A stretch of DNA of 64,000 nt, taken from Planctomycetota bacterium. Lineage in GTDB: Bacteria; Planctomycetota; Planctomycetia; Planctomycetales; Planctomycetaceae. This document shows, piece by piece, positions 36,573-45,290 of this stretch (positions are counted from its first letter, which is position 1; every line of letters begins with the position of its first letter). Location of the stretch: positions 33,473-97,472 of the forward strand of contig JAEZFD010000004.1 of NCBI GenBank assembly GCA_023417655.1, written 5' to 3'. The notes under the pieces are model-generated. The model ran no database searches. It saw only the letters and a list, made by a program, of their open reading frames with translations, and was not told the DNA's origin. Made by a program: the position numbers and the translations under genes.

Positions 36573-37013
36573 ATGGACCTCCGCAGGAATCAACTGGCGC
36601 ATGCAACCTTTTCTGTGCTGCTTTGCGTGGCTCTTACACTTGCGGGGTGTGGTCAATCCGGCCCGCAGGTAGCAAAAGTGGAAGGAATTGTGACTCTCGA
36701 CGGAAAACCGCTCGAAGGGGCATATGTCTACTTTCGACATGCCGACGGCGGACGTGCCTCTCGCGCGCAGACTGACAGCGCAGGGCATTACACCTTGAAC
36801 TTCAGTCCCTCTGCTTCCGGAGCCATTGTTGGCGACAATGTGGTGCGGATTACAACTTTCGTTGAAACTCAGATGGATGATAACGGCAAACCGATCCCTG
36901 GAACCGGCCGACCTGAGGTTGTACCGGCGAAGTACCACGAATCGGGAGCACTGACTGCGACAGTGGCTCCCCGTGGCAATTCAATCGACTTCCCGCTGGA
37001 GTCCGGGAAGTGA
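36573..37013 (+). CDS. Lipoprotein with carboxypeptidase regulatory-like beta domain
   Basis: The 146-residue protein has a lipoprotein signal peptide ending in the lipobox LTLAGC (Cys about residue 28) and a transthyretin/carboxypeptidase-regulatory-like beta sandwich (VEGIVTLDGKPLEGAYVYF, then SAGHYTLNF). Such small lipoproteins follow DUF1559 genes repeatedly in planctomycetes, and the pair is probably co-transcribed and works together at the cell surface; the function is not known. It ends 38 bp before the convergent protease gene. Confidence 0.85.
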   Translation: MDLRRNQLAHATFSVLLCVALTLAGCGQSGPQVAKVEGIVTLDGKPLEGAYVYFRHADGGRASRAQTDSAGHYTLNFSPSASGAIVGDNVVRITTFVETQMDDNGKPIPGTGRPEVVPAKYHESGALTATVAPRGNSIDFPLESGK

Positions 37014-37051
37014 TGTTCGCTCGACTTTGCCGCTCCGCTGACGAGAGTTCA

Positions 37052-38059
37052 TCACGCCGACTGAGCTGGCAGATCGATCGAGAGACGCTCACCATTTCGA
37101 ATCACGGCTAACTCGGCAGTTGCATCCAGTGGGATCAGCGTCAACAGACGATGCAGATCATCAATCGTCGAGATCAGGCGATCATTGATCGCAACGAGGA
37201 TGTCCCCCCGCTCGATTCCGAGGAACGAGGCCATTCCACCTGCCTGAACCTCAACCACCTCGACGGCGACATCGTCGAGCAGATCCAGTTCCTGCATCTG
37301 CGAACGAGAAATCCGTCTCTGAGTTACCGCCAGTCCCAGCTGTCGACGGCGCACCCGACCATGGTTCAGGATCTCCATTGCCATCCAGTTCGCGGTGTTC
37401 CCAGGCACAGCGAAACCGAGTCCCTGCGCATTCGCGATGATCGCTGTGTTGACGCCAATGACTCTCCCGCGGGAATCAACCAACGGTCCCCCGGAGTTCC
37501 CTGGATTGATTGGCGCCGCATGCTGAATGACATTCTCGATTAACCGTCCGTCCTGCCCTCGCATACTGCGTCCCAGAGCACTGACGACTCCTGTCGAGAT
37601 CGTTGACTGCAAGCCAAGCGGACTTCCCATTGCAATCACGAGTTGTCCCACCCGCAATAGACTCGAATTGCCGAGTACCGCAAACGGCAGATCACTCGCG
37701 GCAACCTTCAGAAGTGCCAGATCCGTCGCCGGATCATCTCCGACAACGCGAGCGTCAAGACGATCACCTTCATAGGTTTCGACCGATAATCGTTGCCGAC
37801 CGCTCACCACATGGCTGTTCGTCAACAGGTGCCCGTTGCTTGCGATGAGGAAGCCGGAACCGGAACCGACGGGACGTTCGTCATGCCGTCCCGTCACGCT
37901 CACCACGGCGGGCGAAACGGACTCCACGACATTGACGACCGCTTGTGAATAGGCATCGAGCAGTTCGGTATCCGAGAGAGGTGCTGAGCCTGTCACCGGG
38001 GCCTTCTCTGCATTCGAATTCGCGACATGACCTTCGTCAGAAACCCAATGATGTTTCAT
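37052..38059 (-). CDS. DegP/HtrA-like S1C serine protease with PDZ domain, no export signal
   Basis: The 335-residue protein has a trypsin-like protease domain (about 45-230) with the full triad: His83 in TNSHVV, Asp113 in ATDLALLKV and Ser188 in GNSGGPL. A PDZ domain follows (about 240-335, with GMASFLGIERGDILVAIND). The start at ATG 38059 is fixed by AGGAGG eight bases upstream; the frame runs on to 38149 without one. From either start there is no signal peptide or membrane helix, unlike DegP/DegS, which act outside the inner membrane. The protein may work in the cytoplasm. It is divergent from the 814-residue secreted-protein gene. Confidence 0.9.
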   Translation of the reverse strand: MKHHWVSDEGHVANSNAEKAPVTGSAPLSDTELLDAYSQAVVNVVESVSPAVVSVTGRHDERPVGSGSGFLIASNGHLLTNSHVVSGRQRLSVETYEGDRLDARVVGDDPATDLALLKVAASDLPFAVLGNSSLLRVGQLVIAMGSPLGLQSTISTGVVSALGRSMRGQDGRLIENVIQHAAPINPGNSGGPLVDSRGRVIGVNTAIIANAQGLGFAVPGNTANWMAMEILNHGRVRRRQLGLAVTQRRISRSQMQELDLLDDVAVEVVEVQAGGMASFLGIERGDILVAINDRLISTIDDLHRLLTLIPLDATAELAVIRNGERLSIDLPAQSA

Positions 38060-38465
38060 GGTACGCCTCCTCTTGCGATCTCTGGCCTCTCGGTGATCAG
38101 CGGATCTGACGAGATGGGGGAGATCGATCTGAATGATTCTAGGACCCATCGGGCTCTCAGCTGGATTCAGACACGAGACTGCTGTGATTCGGCAGGAGGA
38201 GGCCGATACGGGGGAACTGGCGGCGATTCAGTTAACTCATTGCAATGTCGTGTTTTGCGAGATTCATTCGTATTGGGAGCTTGTTGAAAGTCGCTCGCGT
38301 TTCGTGTCGGTGGTGCGAATTGGACACTCCGAACCGTTCCACGTCAGACGGTTTGAAGAATCAAACGGAGAGCCCTACAGTTGCGTTTGGTCTGGACGGG
38401 CGTCCTGTGTTTAATGCCCGATCGTCTCGATCCTTGGACAACTTTGCTGACGAGGAGCGCTGCCG
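38060..38465. other. 406-bp divergent intergenic region
   Basis: Separates the starts of the DegP-like gene (minus) and the secreted 814-residue protein gene (plus). The AGGAGG ribosome binding site of the former is at its left edge. A 93-codon frame at 38133-38414 has no recognisable features. No confident promoter was seen. Confidence 0.5.
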
Positions 38466-40910
38466 ATGTCTGCCGGAACGTTGTTAAAGTTTCGCACTCT
38501 CTTCCCTGCGATCTGCCTCTTCGCACTGAGCTCCGTATTGCACTCTGCGGAGCCTCCCCGGCGAGTCAGCGGGATCGACCCCAAGCTGGCTGTTTTCAAC
38601 GACGAAAATGAATGCGGCATCGGTGCGGTTGTTCCCTGGGCGGATCGACTCTGGGTTATTACTTACGCCCCGCACAAGCCGGGTGGATCGACCGACAAAC
38701 TCTATGAGATTACACCTGAGTTTCAGCAGATCGTCCGGCCGGAGAGCGTCGGCGGCACACCTGCGAACAGGATGATTCACACGGAATCCCAGCAGTTGTT
38801 CATCGGGCCATATGTCATCGACCGGACGCGCAACGTCAGGGTCATCCCCCCTTCCAAGATGTTTGGTCGACTGACCGCCAACGCCCGACATCTCTTCGAT
38901 CCGGCGAACAAGATCTATTTCGCGACGATGGAAGAAGGGATTTATGAAGTCGACGTGAAGTCACTCGACGTTAATGAACTTTGGACCGATGAACATAAGA
39001 AAACCGGTCACCATGCTCAGTTGCCTGGCTATCACGGAAAAGGGATGTACAGCGGGCAGAGGCAACTCGTTTACGCAAACAACGGGGAACGGGGCAACGA
39101 CGCTCTGACGAAACCCGAGACTGCCAGCGGAGTGCTTGCGAGCTGGGACGGTGAGGCCCCCGGCTGGACAGTGATTCGCCGCAATCAGTTCACGGAAGTA
39201 ACCGGTCCCGGCGGGATCTTTGGAAGTTCGAATCCCGAGAAGGATCCGATCTGGTCAATCGGCTGGGACCACCGTTCACTGATTCTGAATGTTCTTTTCA
39301 ATGGAGAGTGGCACACGGTCAGGCTTCCCAAAGGGAGCCATTCCTATGATGGGGCTCATGGCTGGAATACGGAATGGCCGCGCATCCGCGACATCGGCGA
39401 AGATGATCTCCTGATGACGATGCATGGAACCTTCTGGCGATTCCCCCGTCACTTCAATCCTGTTTATGGGTCAGGCATTCGCCCCCGCAGTAACTACCTG
39501 AAAGTCGTCGGCGACTTCTGTCGCTGGGGAGATCATGTTGTCCTCGGGTGTGACGACGCTGCTCACAGCGAGTTCCTCAACAAGCGGAAGCTGAAAGGGA
39601 GCACCATCACAGCCGGGCAGTCCCAGTCCAATCTCCAGTTCCGAACCCCGGAATCTCTCGACCACATTGGACCGGTCATCGGTCGTGGAGGCCTCTGGAT
39701 CAAGGAAAACGTCACCGCAAATCAGATCAGCGATCCCTATCTGTTCGCTGGGTATCACTACAGAACCCTGCACCTGTCGCACGAATCCGACGAACCGCTG
39801 ACCATCAAAATTCTCGCCTCGCACCGCGGGACAAAGGAATGGGTGGAACTGCAGGAAGTGACGCTCCCCCCGCATGGACACAAATGGATCGGATTCCCGA
39901 AGGAAGAGCCGGGAGAGTGGATTCGACTGATCCCGAAGTCCGACGGAAAGAAAGTCACCGCATTCTTCCAGTATTCCAATCAGGATCAGCGGACAACGAC
40001 TCCGGACGCCATATTCACCGGTCTGGCGAGACCTGACGATCAGCAGGTCACTGGTGGACTGCTCCATGTCCGTGGAGCCAACTTCCGCACGCTGCGGTTT
40101 GTCGCGAGAACTCCCGTCAAAACCTTGGGAGGCTATGACCTCGACGCTGATCTGAAGTTGAAGCGAATCGATGATCCCAAGGGAGTCAGCTATGTCGAAG
40201 AGAAGTTGGCCATCCCACAGGACGTGATTGAAATCGACTCCGCGTCAGTCCTCTATATCGATGACGCTGGCCGGCGCTGGCGATTGCCCAAAGGTGTGAA
40301 GGAACTGGATGCAGCTGGACCACTTGGACCGGAACGGGTCTGCCGAGAAGTCTGCACCGAGCGAGATCTGCTGAACGTCGCCGGGACGTTCTATGAACTC
40401 CCTGCTGAGAACGCAGGCGGCTTTGCCCGACTGCGACCAGTGGCGACGCATAATCACCGGATCTCCGACTTCACCTCATACCGGGGAATGCTGGTGATAA
40501 GCGGTGTCCGCGATGACGCCGCGAATCCAGACCACATCATCGTCTCAGAGGATGGTCAGTGCCGATTGTGGGTCGGCAGCGTGGACGACCTGTGGGCTTT
40601 CGGGAAGCCTCGCGGTGTCGGCGGTCCGTGGTTCAACTCAGCTGTGCAGGCTGGTCAGCCCAGCGATCCGTACCTGATGACCGGGTACGACAGGAAGCGC
40701 GTCGATCTGTCGCACACATCTGTCCGCCCGATCACGATCAACATCGAGGTTGACTTCACAGGACTCGGTGACTGGACTGCATGGAAGTCAGTGCAGGTGC
40801 CGCCCGGCCAGACGGTGGAAGAAGTTTTCCCGGCAGGCTTCCAAGCCTATTGGGTTCGGGTCGTCGCTGATCAGGACACCACTGCAAGCGCGACATTCCA
40901 TTACGAGTGA
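38466..40910 (+). CDS. Secreted protein of unknown function with internal duplication (814 residues)
   Basis: A signal peptide (about residues 9-27, cleavage after SVLHSA) is followed by a long beta-rich chain with no recognised domain. The first 400 residues contain recurring W/G/D-rich strands (LWVITYAP, IYFATMEEGIYEVD, WSIGWDHRSLIL), like a beta-propeller. Two segments of about 100 residues, near 408-503 and 708-814, share a pattern: SDPYL..GY, L.LSH.S, P..I.I, W, PP, FP, then W.R and a final F.Y. This indicates an internal duplication of a beta-sandwich module. It is probably a periplasmic or extracellular structural or carbohydrate-binding protein. Confidence 0.85.
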   Translation: MSAGTLLKFRTLFPAICLFALSSVLHSAEPPRRVSGIDPKLAVFNDENECGIGAVVPWADRLWVITYAPHKPGGSTDKLYEITPEFQQIVRPESVGGTPANRMIHTESQQLFIGPYVIDRTRNVRVIPPSKMFGRLTANARHLFDPANKIYFATMEEGIYEVDVKSLDVNELWTDEHKKTGHHAQLPGYHGKGMYSGQRQLVYANNGERGNDALTKPETASGVLASWDGEAPGWTVIRRNQFTEVTGPGGIFGSSNPEKDPIWSIGWDHRSLILNVLFNGEWHTVRLPKGSHSYDGAHGWNTEWPRIRDIGEDDLLMTMHGTFWRFPRHFNPVYGSGIRPRSNYLKVVGDFCRWGDHVVLGCDDAAHSEFLNKRKLKGSTITAGQSQSNLQFRTPESLDHIGPVIGRGGLWIKENVTANQISDPYLFAGYHYRTLHLSHESDEPLTIKILASHRGTKEWVELQEVTLPPHGHKWIGFPKEEPGEWIRLIPKSDGKKVTAFFQYSNQDQRTTTPDAIFTGLARPDDQQVTGGLLHVRGANFRTLRFVARTPVKTLGGYDLDADLKLKRIDDPKGVSYVEEKLAIPQDVIEIDSASVLYIDDAGRRWRLPKGVKELDAAGPLGPERVCREVCTERDLLNVAGTFYELPAENAGGFARLRPVATHNHRISDFTSYRGMLVISGVRDDAANPDHIIVSEDGQCRLWVGSVDDLWAFGKPRGVGGPWFNSAVQAGQPSDPYLMTGYDRKRVDLSHTSVRPITINIEVDFTGLGDWTAWKSVQVPPGQTVEEVFPAGFQAYWVRVVADQDTTASATFHYE

Positions 40911-40939
40911 TCGCGCTTCCAGTTGAATTTCACCGGAAA

Positions 40940-40978
40940 CGATCCGCAGGATTCACTCTGCGGATCGCTTCTGTTTAT
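40940..40978. terminator. Bidirectional hairpin terminator
   Basis: The 10-bp stem CGATCCGCAG (40940-40949) with CTGCGGATCG (40958-40967) is followed by CTTCTGTTTATT. It lies between the convergent ends of the 814-residue protein gene and folK. Confidence 0.8.
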
Positions 40979-41496
40979 TGAGGGAGTGAAATGTCGTCGC
41001 GGCGTTTGAGAAGAATAGCGTCGGGAGCCCGTTCGGCGAGTTCCTTCAGTGAAACCTTGAGAAGAGGATGCACATAATCCGGCGTCAGTTCCGCGAGGGG
41101 GACTGCAAGAAAGGGGCGGTTTGCAATTTCAGGATCAGGGATCGTGATTTCCGAGGTCTCGACGATAAAACTGTTGAAAAACGCGATGTCGAGATCGATG
41201 GTTCGTGCAGCATTCTTATTGTCGGGGTCACGAACTCGATCGAGTTGCGTTTCAACCATCCGCAATGAGTGTCGCAGCTCGTCCAGTTCCAGCTCGGTTT
41301 CCAGCAGGAGAGCGGCATTGCAGAAGTCGGCCTGATCCGGGTCACCAACAGGTGCCGACTGCCAGACGGAGGAACACTTCTTCACTTCGCCGAGAAGACT
41401 CAATGACTCCACGGCTTCTGGCAGATAGTGCTCAGGCCGAATGTTCGAGCCGAGAGTGATCCAGACGAGATGGGGTTCGAGTGATTCACTCATCAC
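40975..41496 (-). CDS. folK: 2-amino-4-hydroxy-6-hydroxymethyldihydropteridine pyrophosphokinase
   Basis: The 173-residue HPPK transfers pyrophosphate from ATP to hydroxymethyl-dihydropterin, the step before dihydropteroate synthase in folate synthesis. ITLGSNI near the start, SSVWQSAPVGDPDQADFCNA and the ATP/Mg-binding RVRDPDNKNAARTIDLDIAFF are all family signatures. The start overlaps the end of folB by 11 bases, so translation is probably coupled. FolK is here a separate protein, not fused to FolB or FolP. Confidence 0.95.
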   Translation of the reverse strand: MMSESLEPHLVWITLGSNIRPEHYLPEAVESLSLLGEVKKCSSVWQSAPVGDPDQADFCNAALLLETELELDELRHSLRMVETQLDRVRDPDNKNAARTIDLDIAFFNSFIVETSEITIPDPEIANRPFLAVPLAELTPDYVHPLLKVSLKELAERAPDAILLKRRDDISLPQ

Positions 41497-41845
41497 GGCC
41501 TCGCGTGATTACGACGCCGACGGATCGAGCAAACCGCAACGCGCCCGGCTTTTCGACGGAGACCTGAACTCGTTGCACGCGATCGTGAGTCAGGCAGATC
41601 GAAGCAATTTCCTCTGCCAGTCGCTCGACCAGAAGAAAGCGGGATGCTTCGACCCGTTCGATGATCTGCTTGCAGACACTGCGGTAATTGAGCGTATCGT
41701 CGATTTCGTCCGATTTTCCGGCGGCCCGAAGATCGGTTTCGATTTTCAGGTTAATCACGACATCCTGAATTTGTGTGCGTTCTTCGGGATTGATCCCGAC
41801 GATGGTTCGCAGCAACAGGTCTTTGATCTCGATCACGTCTGGCAT
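41486..41845 (-). CDS. folB: Dihydroneopterin aldolase
   Basis: The 119-residue protein is a single FolB domain. IEIKDLLLRTIVGINPEERTQIQDVVINL is the family's N-terminus, with the substrate-binding Glu in the first half, and FLLVERLAEEIASICL the helix that lies over the active site; VEKPGALRFARSVGV is the usual C-terminal segment. It converts dihydroneopterin to hydroxymethyl-dihydropterin and glycolaldehyde, feeding folK, which it overlaps by 11 bases. The SDR gene lies 63 bp upstream on the same strand. Confidence 0.93.
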   Translation of the reverse strand: MPDVIEIKDLLLRTIVGINPEERTQIQDVVINLKIETDLRAAGKSDEIDDTLNYRSVCKQIIERVEASRFLLVERLAEEIASICLTHDRVQRVQVSVEKPGALRFARSVGVVITRGRDE

Positions 41846-41908
41846 GCCGCATTCTTTTCTGAGCGTCGTTGGAGGGCAGGTTCAGAATAATGATTTCCAC
41901 AGGCAATG

Positions 41909-42667
41909 TCAGTGCGAAGCCGATTGACAGCCGGTCAACAATTGTTCGCCTCCCGTCACATGCAGCACCTCACCGGTCACAAACGGAGCCGTCAGAAGAT
42001 AGTCCAACGCATGAGCGAGATCATCCGGGCTCCCGGTCTTCTGGAGAGGATTGAATTTTCCTCTTTGTTCGAACTCGTCGGACGTGGCGCCAGGTGCAGG
42101 AAGAATTGCTCCCGGCGCGATGCCATTGACGCGGATCAGTGGTCCCAACTCTTGAGCGAGCATCTTGGTGAGAGACCAGAGTCCTGACTTCGCGACGGTA
42201 TAAGCGACATGACCAGTGATGGGATGCTCGGCCCGCCAGTCGATGATGTTAACGATGCTTCCCGTTCCGTCGTGCGGGAGCTGTTTCGCGAAGGCCTGCG
42301 AGAGAAAGAACGGTGCTTTCAGGTTGATGTTCTGGTGGTCATCCCAGTCAGTTTCTGAAGTGTCAGTCAATCTTCCGGCACGAAAGATGGCTGCACTGTT
42401 GATTAGGCAGTGAATCGGACCAAGCTGTCGGTTCGCTTCTTCCATCACGGTTTGAGCGGCCGCGACAGGTCGTCGCAGTTCAGCCTGAACAGCGACGCAT
42501 CGAACACCGAGCGAACGGATTTCCTCGACAGCCGACTCGGCTTCCGGACGCGAACTCCCATAGTGAATGCAAACGTTCATACCCTGCTCAGCCAGATGCA
42601 GTGCGAGGGCTCGGCCGATGCGGACAGCTCCTCCCGTGACAATTGCATTGCGGCCCGTCAAACTCAT
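41909..42667 (-). CDS. Short-chain dehydrogenase, pteridine-reductase-like (PTR1/FolM type)
   Basis: The Rossmann-fold SDR (252 residues from Met at 42667; 256 from 42679) has TGGAVRIG near its start, with the extra Arg of pteridine reductases. The catalytic Ser of ordinary SDRs is replaced by Asp: NIIDWRAEHPITGHVAYTVAK places Asp 13 residues before the Tyr of YxxxK, exactly the Asp-Tyr-Lys arrangement of PTR1 and the like of FolM. Being upstream of folB and folK, it probably reduces dihydrofolate or another pterin (dihydromonapterin). The arrangement supports a folate/pterin operon. The specific substrate is inference. Confidence 0.85.
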   Translation of the reverse strand: MSLTGRNAIVTGGAVRIGRALALHLAEQGMNVCIHYGSSRPEAESAVEEIRSLGVRCVAVQAELRRPVAAAQTVMEEANRQLGPIHCLINSAAIFRAGRLTDTSETDWDDHQNINLKAPFFLSQAFAKQLPHDGTGSIVNIIDWRAEHPITGHVAYTVAKSGLWSLTKMLAQELGPLIRVNGIAPGAILPAPGATSDEFEQRGKFNPLQKTGSPDDLAHALDYLLTAPFVTGEVLHVTGGEQLLTGCQSASH

Positions 42668-42743
42668 GAGGCTGTCCAATAAAAGTGATCAAAACAAGGT
42701 CGAGCCGAATCTGATCGGCGCTGGCCGTCTATTTCAGCAGATC

Positions 42744-43925
42744 ATGACAATGGCCCACAATGGGGCTCAAAATCGAGTGTCAAATTCGCTCCCGAATTCA
42801 GGTCTGCCTACGTCAGGTGGCCCCCGGCGAATCGCATTCTGTATCACGGATCTCGATCCCGGTGGTGCAGAAAAGGCACTCTTTCAGATCGTGAGCCGAC
42901 TCAACCGCGATGAATGGGATCCCGTGGTATTCTGCCTCGGGCCTGAGGCCGCGCTGGCGAAAGAACTGAGAAAACACGACATCGTGACGCTCTGTTATGG
43001 AGCTCGATCGTGGAGAAGTTTGGGCGTGATTCCCTGGCTGGTCAAAGAACTTCGTTTCTACCGGCCGGCTCTCCTGCAGTGCTTTCTGTTTCATGCGAAC
43101 GTTGCCGGGAGAATCGCAGGCCAAATGGCAGGGGTTCCGTTAATCCTCTCAGGGCACCGAGTCGCCGAACGGCAGAAGAAATGGCATCTCTGGCTCGACC
43201 GACTGACTGGCTCTGCAGTCGACTACCATGTCTGCGTGAGCCAAGGTGTTGCCGACTTTCTCCAGCAGACCATCGGCCTTGATGCGCGGAAGGTGACCGT
43301 CATTCCCAATGGGGTTGAGCCTCCCCGTCTGTCCAGTCAACCCGTCAACTTGCGGGAAGAATTCCAGTTTCCCCCAGGCGCTCCGGTTATCCTGGCAGTC
43401 GGACGCCTCCATCCGCAAAAGGGGTTTCTGGAGCTTCTGGAGGCATTCTCCAAGCTTCGTCCCGAAGTCCCGGACGCCCGCATGTTGATTGTGGGGGAGG
43501 GACCGCAGCGGGCGGAACTGGAGGCGCGGATTCGTGACTTGCAGCTGAGTGGTTTCGCCCGGCTGGCGGGGTATCGAACGGACGTTGCAGATCTGATGCT
43601 GCAATCGCAGGTGCTAGTCATGAGTTCCCGCTGGGAGGGGATGCCGAACGTTCTGCTTGAAGCTGTTCAGCTGGGGCTCCCGGTTGTAGCGACGCCCGTT
43701 GAGGGAGTTGCGGAAGTTCAAAAGATCGCTCCCGAATTGATCTGCGTAACTGGCGATCTCACTATGGGGTTACGGGAAACACTTGCCCGGACACGTTGGG
43801 ATGCCTCCCTGAGAAGAGGCGAGTTGGAGTCGCCACAAGTCGTTCCTGTTCAGTGTCTTGGGTGGGATTTTGTTTCGATGGAGTACTCAAATTTGTATCA
43901 TCGTCTCCTTTCAAATGGAGGGTGA
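42744..43925 (+). CDS. Glycosyltransferase family 4-type protein
   Basis: The protein (393 residues from this start) has the GT-B fold. DPGGAEKALFQIVSRL is the N-terminal donor/acceptor loop, ILAVGRLHPQKGFLELLEAF the start of the second domain, and SRWEGMPNVLLEAVQLGLPVVATPVEGVAE the E-x7-E-like nucleotide-sugar site of GT4. It probably adds a hexose to a cell-surface glycan or lipid. Frames continue upstream to 42567, but they overlap the divergent SDR gene and show no homology. ATG 42744 or 42750 seems most likely, without a strong ribosome binding site. The SDR and this gene diverge. Confidence 0.88.
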   Translation: MTMAHNGAQNRVSNSLPNSGLPTSGGPRRIAFCITDLDPGGAEKALFQIVSRLNRDEWDPVVFCLGPEAALAKELRKHDIVTLCYGARSWRSLGVIPWLVKELRFYRPALLQCFLFHANVAGRIAGQMAGVPLILSGHRVAERQKKWHLWLDRLTGSAVDYHVCVSQGVADFLQQTIGLDARKVTVIPNGVEPPRLSSQPVNLREEFQFPPGAPVILAVGRLHPQKGFLELLEAFSKLRPEVPDARMLIVGEGPQRAELEARIRDLQLSGFARLAGYRTDVADLMLQSQVLVMSSRWEGMPNVLLEAVQLGLPVVATPVEGVAEVQKIAPELICVTGDLTMGLRETLARTRWDASLRRGELESPQVVPVQCLGWDFVSMEYSNLYHRLLSNGG

Positions 43926-45290
43926 TTCTGCATTCCTGATGAACGCTTGTTTTGATGCCAATCAGCAAGAAAAAATCCAGAAACTTCCAATTCCAATAGA
44001 GTTCATAGGCTGCGTCGAGCGCATCGCCTGCGTGGACGATTCGGCACTGGGTGACTCTTGACCTGTGCGGAAATCTGAATACCTTTTCTAGCCGTGTGGG
44101 GATTGGAGAGTTGTGGACAAGTCATTCTGCAGCCCTTCCGGACGGAAATATGCGCAGTCATGCTGCGATACCCCAGACCAGTTTCACTGAATGCTTTTGC
44201 CCGTCTTCTGGACAAGTTTGCTTTGTCTGGAGCTGCCGAGTGGATCTCGGGAGTAAACGGTTGCATGATGTACGCCGCCCGCAGGGAAGAGTGGGGCGAG
44301 GACGAACAAGGTGTGCTTACTTTCTTCAAGCCACCAGCTGACAAGGACGGCAGCGCAACGTCGTGCGCGAAGATGTTTTGCGTCACATTTTGAATTACCT
44401 GAATTTTTGGATTTCCGCATGCTACCGGGCTTGCGGATAGTGCGGCTTATGATGAGTCGCTGTTTGTCCGGCAGTCGGCCTATTGGCTCCTTCTTAGGCG
44501 GACTGCCAGCCTTTTGCCCCGTTTACGTCGCACGGATGTGGCGGGGGGCAAAAGGCTTGCTTTAGTCACCCGCTGTGGCTGCATTTTGCTTTCTTAGTGT
44601 TGCGTCTGTGTGCGCATGTTCTGCCAGCCTTTGATCTCAGGCGGCCCCGTTTTTATCTCTCGCTGCGTCCCCGTTACGTTCCCCGAGGGCACTGCTTCGG
44701 CAATGTTTGTGGAGATCGCACTGGAGGTGAGAGCGACTACGGCGAGCCAATTGGTAGGCGGCGCGTCTGCAAGTGAATGGCAAAACTCAACAGGTGGGCC
44801 AGAGGGTGAGCCCAGTCTCTCATTAGCCAGCAAAGCGAAGAGGTGTTGCGTAAAGGCTACGAGAAACACATGGTATAGCAGTCTTTAGGCCCAGCTGTTG
44901 GACTGGAAGGGATTTCGATCGGCAGGCGGCTGAAGCATGCTCGGTTGTTGATGTCTTCAGGGACGGCGGGGCCGATTGCCATCCGTTCTTGCTAATCCAG
45001 TCGAAAACGAGAAAAACCTTTTGTAAATCGGTGGATTTCTCGTAATATCATCGGGTACTCTCGGGGCCTTGTAGGGCTGTCCTTCGAAATTGCATCCCCA
45101 TGGAATTGGACGTGCCAGAATCACCTGGGAGTATTCGGAATTCTCCGAGATGCGCAGGATCGTTCGCAGGTGAATAAATGGTGCTGGTGTGCCAAGAGCT
45201 TTCACTCTGTGTTGCTGCATATAAAAATGCGTCGATCGATCGCAAGAAAATTGTTTACATCAACGTTAGCTGAAGTGTAAGGTGAAAATC
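43926..45290. other. 1365-bp region without a confident gene
   Basis: Between the glycosyltransferase and nagB. No open frame has recognisable similarity, though both strands stay open over 44594-44888. Two adjacent hairpins lie at 44470-44557 (separate entry). The stretch may be a decayed gene or mobile element. The nagB promoter should be in its last 200 bases, which are AT-richer. Confidence 0.6.
44470..44557. repeat. Two adjacent hairpins (possible mobile palindromic element)
   Basis: GGCAGTC (44470-44476) pairs with GACTGCC (44501-44507). Directly next to it AGCCTTTTGCCCC (44508-44520) pairs perfectly over 13 bp with GGGGCAAAAGGCT (44545-44557). Back-to-back hairpins in a large gene-free gap resemble REP/BIME-type elements or a small RNA. 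Confidence 0.55.

Noticed and set aside
44594..44888. Overlapping frames of about 91 codons on both strands
   Set aside because: Neither strand gives a recognisable family or a ribosome binding site, so no gene was called; the area is kept as part of an unusual gap.
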